Part shown: positions 1-7,244 of the stretch, in pieces
Numbering within the stretch: position 1 is the first letter of the stretch
Layout of the letters: each line of letters begins with the position of its first letter
Assembly: GCA_016793325.1 (NCBI GenBank)
Contig: JAEUKI010000064.1
Coordinates: 1 to 63,877 of the forward strand
Source of the DNA: Myxococcales bacterium
GTDB taxonomy: Bacteria; Myxococcota_A; Polyangia; Polyangiales; Ga0077539
DNA: 63,877 nt
Direction of reading: 5' to 3'
Made by a program: the position numbers and the translations under genes
Notes under the pieces: generated by a model
What the model saw: only the letters and a program-made list of their open reading frames with translations
Told to the model about the DNA's origin: nothing
Database searches by the model: none

Positions 1-108
1 TTCGAGTACATCGAGGTGTTCTACAACCGCCGACGACTTCACTCTTCGCTCGACTACAAGACCCCAGCCGAGGTCGAACGCGCTTTCGCGCTCGCCAACG
101 CTGCTTGA
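1..108 (+). CDS. IS3-family transposase, C-terminal end (cut by window edge)
   Basis: The first 35 codons read as the end of a DDE integrase-type transposase and stop with TGA at 106-108. The segment FYNRRRLHSSLDYKTPAEVE is the standard C-terminal signature of IS3-family OrfB proteins (F-x-N-x-x-R-x-H-S-x-L-x-x-x-T-P). The catalytic D, D and E residues would lie upstream, outside the window. In intact elements OrfB is made by programmed frameshifting from orfA-orfB; this cannot be judged here. Whether the copy is intact is unknown. Confidence 0.85.
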   Translation, partial: FEYIEVFYNRRRLHSSLDYKTPAEVERAFALANAA

Positions 109-140
109 CCAACTGTCAACGCAATCGAGGGAAGCCCACC
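105..140 (+). mobile_element. Probable right end of the IS3-type element
   Basis: Directly after the transposase stop lies a segment containing TGTCAACGCAATCGAGGGAA. It resembles IS3-family right termini, which usually sit within tens of bases of the orfB stop and carry TGTC followed by an A/G-rich stretch. The left end is outside the window, so the terminal inverted repeat and the target duplication cannot be checked, and the exact boundary is uncertain. Short near-repeats of 'acgctccct' follow at 157-205. Confidence 0.35.
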
Positions 141-218
141 CGCTCCCTTTTTACGCACGCTCCCTCTTCACGCACGCTCCCTTTCACGCTCCCTCTCACG
201 CTCCCCCGTTCGTGATCC

Positions 219-533
219 CTATCGCGCGCCGCGCGTGTCGCGGTTGGGGACCTCGACGACGATCTCGTCGGGTCGAACCCAGCCGAGCTCTTCGCGAACG
301 GCGCGCTCTCGCGCCCGCGGGTCGCGGTTGAAGGCGTCGAGCTCGGCCTCGAGGTGGTTGACGTCTCGGGCGAGGCGACGGTTTTCGTCCCGCTGCGCGT
401 CGAGCTGGGCCTGGAGCCGCCGATGCCTCGGCAGCCCTTCGGACCCGAGCACCATCACGGGAACACCGACCACCGCCAGCACCAAAATCGTCGTGGGCAC
501 CGCAAGGGCGACCCTTTCGCGCACCGTGGACAC
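219..533 (-). CDS. Septum formation initiator (FtsB/DivIC-like) protein
   Basis: A 104-residue bitopic protein. It has a short cytoplasmic N-terminus, one membrane helix (about residues 9-30, ALAVPTTILVLAVVGVP), then a heptad-rich coiled coil (about 36-75). It ends in a segment with ERAVREELGWVRPDEIVVEV, the signature of the FtsB/DivIC family, whose members bridge FtsL and FtsQ in the divisome. Length and topology match FtsB (about 100 aa). It is divergent from the next gene; the usual neighbour eno is not present. The position after an IS element and away from other division genes is unremarkable. Family assignment is strong; the exact role is inferred. Confidence 0.8.
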   Translation of the reverse strand: MSTVRERVALAVPTTILVLAVVGVPVMVLGSEGLPRHRRLQAQLDAQRDENRRLARDVNHLEAELDAFNRDPRARERAVREELGWVRPDEIVVEVPNRDTRGAR

Positions 534-599
534 GATGACCGAGTCCTTCGCACACGGGCGCTGACGGCGTGCAATTTCTTGCTACCTTTCGCGCGACGT

Positions 600-1520
600 A
601 TGTCCGAGAGCACTGCTGAGCCCAAGGTCGTCGCGCCGTACCGCCCCTCGAACAAAGCTGGCGAGTGGGCGCTTCCGCTGCGGAGCGACCCGCCGTGGCT
701 CTCGCTCGGGCTCGTGGCGTCCACCGCGGCGTCGCTCGGCGGGTTCGCCGCGCTCTTTCGATGGTTCGACCCCCGCGTGCACGTGGCGCTCTCGCTCTTG
801 CCTGGGCTGACGGCGGCGACGTTCTTGAGCTCGGCCGTAGCGTTCGTGGGGCGGCGCTGGGGCGGATCGCTCGAGTTGTACGCGAAGAACCGCGTGCTTC
901 GCGTGCGAGGACGCGCGGGCGAAGACGTCCCGTGGCTCGACGCGCGAGACAACACGACGTTCGGCGCGCACGTCCTCGAGGACCCCAAGAGCGCAGCGCG
1001 GGTGTTCGTGTTTACGCAGGGCGAGGAGCCCACGGTCGTGATCGATCGCAGCGGCGCGAAGCTCTCCGAGGCGTGGGAGCGTCGGGTGATTCGTGTGGAT
1101 TTCGCGAACCTCGCGGTGTCCGCCGAGAGCGCAGGCGCTGTCGAGATCGCCGTCGGGGCCTCGAGCGCTCCGATGCTCGAGACGCTCGAAGAGACCGTGG
1201 GCGACGCGCTGTTGATCCGTCAGCCGCTGCCGTCGGGCGAAGTGCTCCTCGTCGACGACAAGAGCTTGGTGCTCGGCGATCGCCGGATTTATTTCGGCAA
1301 GGACGTGACGGCCCGGCGCATCGCGATCGCGACCCCCGCGGGTGAAGTGCTGGGATTGTCGATCACGCACGACCTGACCTCGATTCTCTTCGCGTGCGTC
1401 GATCCGACGGCGCACGGCGCGACAGCCGACGTCGACGCGCCGGACGCGTACTTGCATCCGGCCCTGTTCGCAGCGCTGTCCGCGAAGCTCTCGGCCGTCG
1501 ACACGCCCATGAAGCGTTGA
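600..1520 (+). CDS. Conserved hypothetical membrane protein
   Basis: A 306-residue protein starting at ATG 600 (MSESTAEPKV). The open frame continues upstream, but that part lies over the divergent FtsB-like gene and is not codon-like. Two adjacent membrane segments lie at about residues 36-57 (WLSLGLVASTAASLGGFAAL) and 64-85 (VHVALSLLPGLTAATFLSSA). The remaining ~220 residues are a soluble alternating-hydrophobic region with no motif I recognise. It may be a membrane-anchored beta-rich domain. It precedes the P-type ATPase gene by 141 bp on the same strand, so co-expression is possible but not shown. Confidence 0.6.
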   Translation: MSESTAEPKVVAPYRPSNKAGEWALPLRSDPPWLSLGLVASTAASLGGFAALFRWFDPRVHVALSLLPGLTAATFLSSAVAFVGRRWGGSLELYAKNRVLRVRGRAGEDVPWLDARDNTTFGAHVLEDPKSAARVFVFTQGEEPTVVIDRSGAKLSEAWERRVIRVDFANLAVSAESAGAVEIAVGASSAPMLETLEETVGDALLIRQPLPSGEVLLVDDKSLVLGDRRIYFGKDVTARRIAIATPAGEVLGLSITHDLTSILFACVDPTAHGATADVDAPDAYLHPALFAALSAKLSAVDTPMKR

Positions 1521-1661
1521 GCGGTCGGGGATCGGTCTTTCTTTGGGCCGCAGATTGTGCGGCTCTTTGCTTTCGGCTACCAACACGCGCTCGAATCTGC
1601 GCGTCGAGCCGCTGAGATCCCTCACGGGCGGCGGCGCAGGTTCTTTCGATCGGAGTCACGG

Positions 1662-4442
1662 ATGGCAGAGACCGAGCGGGTCTGGCACGCGATACCCATC
1701 GCTGAAGTGATCAAAGAGTGGGACACCGACGCCGAGCGTGGGTTGTCTCCAGAGGCCGCGACGGAGCGGCGCTTGCGGGTCGGGCTCAATCAGCTCCCCG
1801 AGCCCCCGAAGCCGAGCGCGATCAAGCAGCTGCTCGCGCAGTTCATCAATCCGCTCGTCGGAACGCTGCTCGGCGCAGCGGCGATCGGCGTCGGCATCGC
1901 GCTCTACGAGAACCCGCCCGGCCAGCGCGGGATCGCGAAGTTCAGCGACGTGATCGCGATCTTGTTGATCGTGATCGTCAACGCGATCATCGGCTTCGTT
2001 CAAGAGCGCAAGGCCGAGAAGGCCCTCGACGCGCTGCAAGCGATGAGCGCCCCGCGCTGTCGCGTGATCCGAGGCGGCGTCATCATGACGATCGACTCGG
2101 TGCAGCTCGTGCCGGGCGACCTCGTAGACCTCGGCGAGGGCGATCAGATTCCCGCGGATTTGAGGCTCCTTTCGACGGCCGCGTTCGAGACCGTCGAGGG
2201 AGCGCTCACGGGCGAGAGCACGACGGTGGCCAAGGACGCGCGAAAGGTCCTGCCCGAGACCACGCCGGACGCGGACCTCGTGAACATGTCGTTCATGGGG
2301 ACCAACGTCGCCCGAGGCTCTGCGCGCGGGATCGTCGTCGCGACCGGCGGCAAGACGCGCCTCGGAAAGATCGGCGACCTGCTCTCGAAGAGCGAGAAGC
2401 CGAAGAGCCCGCTCGAAGAGCGGCTCGAAGACTTCGGCAACAAGATCCTCTACCTCTGTTTGGGCATCTCCGCGGCGCTCTTCGTCGTGGGGCTCGTGCA
2501 GGGCGGCAAGTGGCACTTGCTCTTGCTGACGGCGGTGTCCGTCGCGGTGGCTGCGATTCCCGAGGGATTGCCGGCGATCACGACGATCACGCTCGCGCTC
2601 GGCATGCAGCGGATGGCCAAGCACAACGCGATCGTGCGCAAGCTGGCCGCGGTCGAGACGCTGGGGTGTGTGCGCGTGGTCTGCTCGGACAAGACCGGCA
2701 CGCTCACGATGAACGAGATGACCGTCCGCGCGCTCTTCACGGACGGGATCGAGTACGAGATCACCGGCGAAGGCTACGCAGGCAAGAGCGAAATCCGGCT
2801 CGATGGAAAGGTCGTCGAGGACGTCCCCGAGTGCGTTCGCCGCACGATCGAGATCGGCGCCGTGGCCAACACGGCGATGCTCGAGCTCACGCAATCGGGC
2901 GTGAAGGTCGCTGGCGATCCCACGGAGGGAGCGCTGCTCGCGCTCGGGCAGAAGCTAGGATACCCGCGGGACTCGATCGTCGAGGCCGCGAGGACGGCGC
3001 TGCTCGTTCCGTTTACGAGCGAGCGCGCGCGCATGACGATGGTCTTGCACAAGGGCGAGCGGTACATCGCGCACAGCAAGGGCGCGGTCGAGCGGCTGCT
3101 CCCGCTGTGTACGAAGATCCGCGGCGAGGGCGGGACGGTGCGAGACATCACCGACGCCGATCGAAAGGCCATCGACGACGCGACGTCGAGGCTCAGCGAA
3201 AAAGCGCTTCGCGTGCTTGCGCTCGCCGAGCGCGAGGGCGGCGAAGAGCTCGTGGGCGCCGCGGATCTGTCCGACCTCGAGCGCGGCGAGCGCGCGGAGA
3301 AAGAACTTGTTTTCGTGGGTCTGGTGGGGATGAAGGACCCCCCGCGCCCCGAGGTGAAGAAGGCGATCGCCGAGTGCAAGAGCGCGGGCGTACGCGTCGT
3401 CATGATCACCGGCGATCACCGGGCGACGGCCGTCGCGATCGCGAAGGAGCTCGAGCTCTGGCAAGACGGCGACCTCGCGATGACCGGGGCGGAGCTCGAC
3501 GAGACGTCCGAGCAGAAGCTGCAGTCCGTCGTGCACAAGGTCCGCGTGTTCGCGCGCGTGTCGCCCGAGCACAAGCTCAGGATCGTTCGCGCGCTCGTTC
3601 AGCCGCCGAACAACGAGGTGGTCGCGATGACGGGCGACGGCGTCAACGACGCGCCCGCGATCCGCGAGTCCTCCATCGGCATCTCGATGGGAAAGAACGG
3701 CACCGACGTCGCCCGCCAGGCCTCGGACCTCGTGCTCGCGGACGACAACTTCGCGACCATCGTCGAGGCGATCCGCGAGGGCCGCGCGATCTTCAGCAAC
3801 ATCAAGAAGTCCATCTTCTTCTTGTTGAGCTCGAACGCGGGCCTCTGCATCACCGTGTTCGTCACGAGCTTCTTCAAGGACATGCCGCCGCTCACGCCGC
3901 TGCAGATCTTGTGGATCAACCTCGTGACGAACGGACTCCCTGCGCTCGCGCTCGGCGTCGATCCGCCCGAGAAGGGCCAGATGTCGCACCCGCCGCGGCC
4001 TCCGGGCGAGGCGTTTCTCACGGCCAAAGACTGGTGGGGGATCCTCTGGATCGGCGCGGTCATGGCCGCGAGCGCCGTGGTCGTCTACATGCTGCCCTGG
4101 TGGGGCGGGATGTCCGCGGCCGAAGCGACGAACTCGAAGCTCACGATGGTCTTCACGATCCTCGCGCTCGGGCCACTCGTTCACGCGTTCAACTGCCGGA
4201 GCGAGGACGAGTCGATCTTCAAGCTCGGGTTCACGAGCAACAAGCTCCTCGTGCTCGCGGTGCTCGTGAGCGGCTCGGTGCACATGCTCGCGATCGCGAT
4301 CCCCGCGCTGCAGCCAGTGTTCAAGGCCAACCAAGTGTGGGAGGGCCGCGAGCTCGCGATGGTGCTGGGCATGAGCTTCTTGCCGCTGCCGCTCATCGAG
4401 CTCCTGAAGGCGATTCGCCCGAAGAAGAAGAAGCCCGCGTAG
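1662..4442 (+). CDS. P2-type cation-transporting ATPase (SERCA-like)
   Basis: A 926-residue P-type ATPase that should move cations across the membrane by ATP hydrolysis. ATG 1662 is chosen because GGAG lies 7-10 nt upstream and MAETERVWHAIPIAEVIKEW is a typical P2-ATPase start; the frame is open further upstream. Motifs: TGES (actuator, about residue 183), PEGLP in M4 (Glu301), DKTGT with the phosphorylated Asp343, and GDGVND near 660. M5 reads SSNAGL and M6 reads NLVTNGLPA. Relative to SERCA, the M4 Glu, M5 Asn725, M6 Asn753 and Thr756 are kept, but the M5 Glu position is Leu728 and the M6 Asp position is Asn757. The cation is therefore not assured to be calcium. Confidence 0.93.
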   Translation: MAETERVWHAIPIAEVIKEWDTDAERGLSPEAATERRLRVGLNQLPEPPKPSAIKQLLAQFINPLVGTLLGAAAIGVGIALYENPPGQRGIAKFSDVIAILLIVIVNAIIGFVQERKAEKALDALQAMSAPRCRVIRGGVIMTIDSVQLVPGDLVDLGEGDQIPADLRLLSTAAFETVEGALTGESTTVAKDARKVLPETTPDADLVNMSFMGTNVARGSARGIVVATGGKTRLGKIGDLLSKSEKPKSPLEERLEDFGNKILYLCLGISAALFVVGLVQGGKWHLLLLTAVSVAVAAIPEGLPAITTITLALGMQRMAKHNAIVRKLAAVETLGCVRVVCSDKTGTLTMNEMTVRALFTDGIEYEITGEGYAGKSEIRLDGKVVEDVPECVRRTIEIGAVANTAMLELTQSGVKVAGDPTEGALLALGQKLGYPRDSIVEAARTALLVPFTSERARMTMVLHKGERYIAHSKGAVERLLPLCTKIRGEGGTVRDITDADRKAIDDATSRLSEKALRVLALAEREGGEELVGAADLSDLERGERAEKELVFVGLVGMKDPPRPEVKKAIAECKSAGVRVVMITGDHRATAVAIAKELELWQDGDLAMTGAELDETSEQKLQSVVHKVRVFARVSPEHKLRIVRALVQPPNNEVVAMTGDGVNDAPAIRESSIGISMGKNGTDVARQASDLVLADDNFATIVEAIREGRAIFSNIKKSIFFLLSSNAGLCITVFVTSFFKDMPPLTPLQILWINLVTNGLPALALGVDPPEKGQMSHPPRPPGEAFLTAKDWWGILWIGAVMAASAVVVYMLPWWGGMSAAEATNSKLTMVFTILALGPLVHAFNCRSEDESIFKLGFTSNKLLVLAVLVSGSVHMLAIAIPALQPVFKANQVWEGRELAMVLGMSFLPLPLIELLKAIRPKKKKPA

Positions 4443-4530
4443 CGTCCGCGCGGCGAGCCACGGTGCGGGGGGCGACGGCCACGGTCACTGGGGGGGTGTG
4501 GGCAAACCGCGAGGGAAATCCCCGGTGAGA

Positions 4531-4571
4531 CCTCCTCTTCGTCTTCGCTTCGGGCGAAGACGAAGAGGAGG
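4531..4571. repeat. Perfect 18-bp hairpin, left copy of a long inverted repeat
   Basis: Arms at 4531-4548 (CCTCCTCTTCGTCTTCGC) and 4554-4571 are perfectly complementary, with loop TTCGG. It lies 88 bp after the ATPase stop and could act as a transcript-end hairpin, but no T-run follows. The hairpin and its flank (4502-4577) recur in inverted orientation at 5014-5089. Confidence 0.85.
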
Positions 4572-4630
4572 CGCGCGCGCCCATGGCCGGGCAACGTCTA
4601 CGCATCGCGTCCATCAAGTCCGTCCCAGTA

Positions 4631-4713
4631 AACGTGTTTCGGGCTGCGTGCGTCGTGGGTGAAGCGCGCGGGCGCCCAGTGAATACCCACGCCGTTTGTC
4701 CCCGAAACACGTT
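4631..4713. repeat. Inner inverted repeat (AACGTGTTTCGGG / CCCGAAACACGTT)
   Basis: Thirteen-base perfect arms at 4631-4643 and 4701-4713. A second nested pair, CGTGGGT (4654-4660) and ACCCACG (4685-4691), lies inside. The motif CGAAACAC and variants recur at about 4790-4800. The whole can fold as an 83-nt stem-loop in either strand. Confidence 0.7.
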
Positions 4714-5019
4714 GACCCGAAACGCCCGCGCTCGGCCGCGCACGGCGCGGCGGTCGCGCTCGGGCGCCCGAAACGCTGTGACTCGGTGCCGCGAAACACA
4801 CCGCCACAGGGCGGGACTTTACTGACTCGATGCGTGGACTTTGCTTCGCGTCCGGCGCGGCGCATCGCGTTGCGCAAAGCCGCCACTGCGTGTCGGCAAA
4901 GCGCAACGCAATGCTTCGCGGCGGTCGCTCCGCAACCGGCTCCGCTGCCACAGGCAGCTCCGCCGGAACGCCACGCATCCATCTTCTTCTCCTCTCGCGT
5001 CTCGCGATTTTCTCGCGCG

Positions 5020-5060
5020 CCTCCTCTTCTTCTTCGCCCGAAGCGAAGAAGAAGAGGAGG
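5020..5060. repeat. Perfect 18-bp hairpin, right copy of a long inverted repeat
   Basis: Arms at 5020-5037 (CCTCCTCTTCTTCTTCGC) and 5043-5060, with loop CCGAA. It is the inverted counterpart of 4531-4571. Compared with that copy, one base pair of the stem has changed on both arms (G-C to T-A), so pairing is preserved. Flanking sequence TCTCACCGGGGATTTCCCTC (5061-5080) is the reverse complement of 4511-4530. Confidence 0.85.
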
Positions 5061-5109
5061 TCTCACCGGGGATTTCCCTCGCGATTTGCGCGGGCGACTC
5101 ATCGATAAC

Positions 5110-5212
5110 GCGAGGCTCAGTGATTGCGAGGCTCAGTGATCGCGAGGCTCAGTGATTGCGAGGCTCTGGGATCGTGGGACTCGGTGATTGTGGGGCTCGG
5201 TGATGGTGGGAC
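5110..5212. repeat. Tandem array of a 16-bp unit (GCGAGGCTCAGTGATT)
   Basis: Six full copies at 5110, 5126, 5142, 5158, 5174 and 5190, plus a partial copy to about 5212. The first three are nearly identical; later ones drift (GCGAGGCTCTGGGATC, GTGGGACTCGGTGATT, GTGGGGCTCGGTGATG). The unit length is not a multiple of three and there are no spacers, so it is neither coding nor CRISPR. It lies upstream of the gene at 5287. Confidence 0.85.
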
Positions 5213-5286
5213 GCGCAGCAGCAAAGGCGAACTCGGCGACGCGCCGTTGACCGCGCAGGCATCACGACACACTCAGCGGCGCGCTG

Positions 5287-6012
5287 ATGAGACCCTGGCA
5301 ACACGCGCGGGCGAGCGCTCTCCGCGGCGCGAGATCGTGGCTCGACGACCTCGCCGTTCACGAATTCGTGGATCAGACGAAGGCCTCGCTCGCGGACCTG
5401 CGGCACAGGCTCGTCCTGCACAACTGCGACTTGGGTCCCGCGCTCGCGTCGATGGCGTTCGCCTCCCGACCGTACGCCGAAGAGGTCGCGAGGACCCACG
5501 CGCGCGAAGACCTCGGCGCGGACGTGCCCGTCGCGACGTGGCTCGACCTCTGCGATCCGGCGCGCATCGAAGCTTTGTTTCGACGCGCGTCTCGAATTCG
5601 TGGGCTCGACGACGACGCGCTGGTCGCGCAGCTCGCCGAGCGAGGATCGCTCGCGGATGACAGCGGTCCCCGCGAAGTGCTCTCGATCCTCACGCTCCCC
5701 GAGCGACTCGCGCCGTCGCACGGGCGACTCGCTCGTGCGGTGCTCGCCAACGACGCGGGAGTCGCCATCGTGCGCTCGGTGTTGGGCCCCCCTCGCGAAG
5801 CGCGCTCGAGGCGCGGGCGCGCGACGGTGTTCGACCCTGCGCACTGCGCCGAGGCGATCGTGATGGCGTGGTGCCGAAGGATCCCCTCGCTCAGCGAGCT
5901 CGCGGCAACGCTGCGAGGAAACGCGATCATCGAGCTCGAGGCGCTGCGCGAAGCGGGCCGCGGGCGAGACCCTCGAAAAAGCACACACACAATCAAAACG
6001 AGCCTTCGATGA
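5287..6012 (+). CDS. DUF6915-like hypothetical protein
   Basis: A 241-residue protein of unknown function. Its N-terminus (about residues 4-50) contains LAVHEFVDQTKASLADLRHR followed by HN. This matches my recollection of DUF6915 proteins (W-x-H-A-x-S ... H-x-W/F-x-D-x-T-K-x-x-x-A-D-x-R-H-R), a small uncharacterised family. The central and C-terminal parts are helical with no recognised motif. The stop overlaps the next start as ATGA, so the two genes are probably translated together. No strong Shine-Dalgarno is visible before ATG 5287. Confidence 0.6.
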   Translation: MRPWQHARASALRGARSWLDDLAVHEFVDQTKASLADLRHRLVLHNCDLGPALASMAFASRPYAEEVARTHAREDLGADVPVATWLDLCDPARIEALFRRASRIRGLDDDALVAQLAERGSLADDSGPREVLSILTLPERLAPSHGRLARAVLANDAGVAIVRSVLGPPREARSRRGRATVFDPAHCAEAIVMAWCRRIPSLSELAATLRGNAIIELEALREAGRGRDPRKSTHTIKTSLR

Positions 6013-6626
6013 AGTACTCCGAGCGATTTCAGCCTGGCCCGACGGCGCTCGCGTGGGTGGGCAACGCGCTCTCGCACCCCGACCCGCTGAGGCCCGTCGA
6101 CGACGGCGCGGCCGCCCACCTGTACGAGGTGCTCGCGAAGGAGGCCCTCGCGCTGCGAGAGCTGTCCTCGTCGATCGCCGCGGTCGGGTCGTCACCGAGC
6201 AAGTTCAACGACGCGGGCGACGCCGCGTGGCGCTTCGCGCGCGTCGATCGAGCTTCGTACAACGACGACGGCTACGGAGCCGCGCCGGCGTACCGCGCCG
6301 GATCCGTTGAGGGCCCGCTCGACCGAGCGCTCGAGGTGCTCGACCGGCTCGATCGTGCGGGCTGGCGGGCGCAGTGGTCGAAGGCGTTCGGCGAGTGGTT
6401 CTACGACTCGTTTCTCGTGTTGATGGTGCAAGACGGAGCGCCGTGGTTGCTCTACTGCACGTCCAACGCAGGCGAGCGCGATCACGCGTTTTCGCTGTGG
6501 CAAGAAGAGCGGCTCGTGTACTTCGGCGAGACGCTGGGGCGCATGGACGAGCGCTTGCCCGGTGACGACGAGCCGCTCGCGTTCATTCCGTCGAACGTCG
6601 ATTGGGCCGATCGATGGATGTACTGA
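6009..6626 (+). CDS. Hypothetical soluble protein coupled to the DUF6915-like gene
   Basis: A 205-residue acidic, tryptophan- and tyrosine-rich protein beginning MKYSERFQPGP. The start is fixed by the 4-base ATGA overlap with the preceding stop (6009-6012); the longer upstream frame only shadows that gene. No signal peptide, membrane segment or catalytic motif is visible. Short aromatic runs (WSKAFGEWFYDSFLVLMVQD, PSNVDWADRWMY at the end) suggest a compact folded domain. I do not recognise the family. Confidence 0.6.
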   Translation: MKYSERFQPGPTALAWVGNALSHPDPLRPVDDGAAAHLYEVLAKEALALRELSSSIAAVGSSPSKFNDAGDAAWRFARVDRASYNDDGYGAAPAYRAGSVEGPLDRALEVLDRLDRAGWRAQWSKAFGEWFYDSFLVLMVQDGAPWLLYCTSNAGERDHAFSLWQEERLVYFGETLGRMDERLPGDDEPLAFIPSNVDWADRWMY

Positions 6627-7244
6627 CCGTCAACGCGCTGGCGGCGCCGTGACGCTCACGCGATAGCGCCCGAGGCTCTGCCACGGGCCGTGTGTGGTCA
6701 CGCGTAGGCGATGCGTTCCCGCAGGGAGTCAGATAGAAAACGACACAATTGATTTCGTGTGCGAAGCCCGATCGTGAAGCCGCGCACTGCCGTCGCGACA
6801 GGAGCGCGCGGAGTCGCGGTCGCGTCCCGCGCTGCTGGGTCCCGAGCGCGCGTCGTCTGCTCGCTTCGCGGCGGTTCGCGGCACGATTGCGAGAGCGCCA
6901 CAGCGACGAGTAACCCTGCCAAACGCGACACCGTTCGCTCGTAGCATTGCCGCGCTCGAAGGACTTTTGTCCCCGCGCGAAGCGCGGCTGAAGCGCCGAG
7001 CAACGGGGATGGCAGAGGGCAGAACCCCAGCCTAAATCACAATAAATATATAAATATCAATGCCTTATCATTTTGTCCTACATCCCCCGCTTTTGTATTG
7101 AATCTGTCACCCACTGTGGTCTGATTACCCGCACCTCGGCACAGTGGAGCATTTGCTGCTCGCACACTGAATCGAGGACAGTCGGCGATCTTCAGTGACC
7201 TACCCGCGCAAGAGCGCGGGCGACACGACAGGGAGCACCAGCAC
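6627..7244. other. 618-bp intergenic region with AT-rich tract and 5' hairpin
   Basis: No supported gene. One minus-strand frame (6698-7003) contains a lipobox-like LSQSC but is otherwise arginine-rich and lacks coding bias. An AT-rich tract (about 7031-7064, AATAAATATATAAATATCAA) stands out sharply from the GC-rich background and is the likely promoter zone of the protease gene. A perfect hairpin CCCGCGC-aaga-GCGCGGG lies at 7203-7220, within the probable leader. GGGAG at 7230-7234 is the ribosome-binding site for ATG 7245. Confidence 0.5.

Larger units (their letters stand above)
4443..5286. other. 844-bp non-coding block made of repeats
   Basis: No convincing gene. All open frames here are arginine-rich shadows without matching codon bias. 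The block holds a 76-bp imperfect inverted repeat (4502-4577 against 5014-5089), each arm carrying its own perfect hairpin. Inside it is a smaller 13-bp inverted repeat (4631-4643/4701-4713), and after it a tandem array of a 16-bp unit. The layout looks like an imported or amplified non-coding element rather than an ordinary spacer. Confidence 0.7.

Noticed and set aside
582..1625. Long minus-strand open frame opposite the hypothetical membrane protein
   Set aside because: Arg/Glu/Asp/His-rich shadow translation typical of GC-rich antisense frames; no start signal and the plus-strand gene has clear membrane helices.
4583..5155. Several overlapping frames in the repeat block (for example ending ...SDCEAQ)
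   Set aside because: They only translate the inverted and 16-bp repeats, end inside the tandem array and lack coding bias.
5110..5212. CRISPR-like array
   Set aside because: 16-bp units are directly abutting with no spacers and no cas genes nearby.
6698..7003. Possible 101-residue lipoprotein on the minus strand (LLVAVALSQSC)
   Set aside because: The lipobox is isolated; the rest is arginine-rich and of non-coding character, with no ribosome-binding site.
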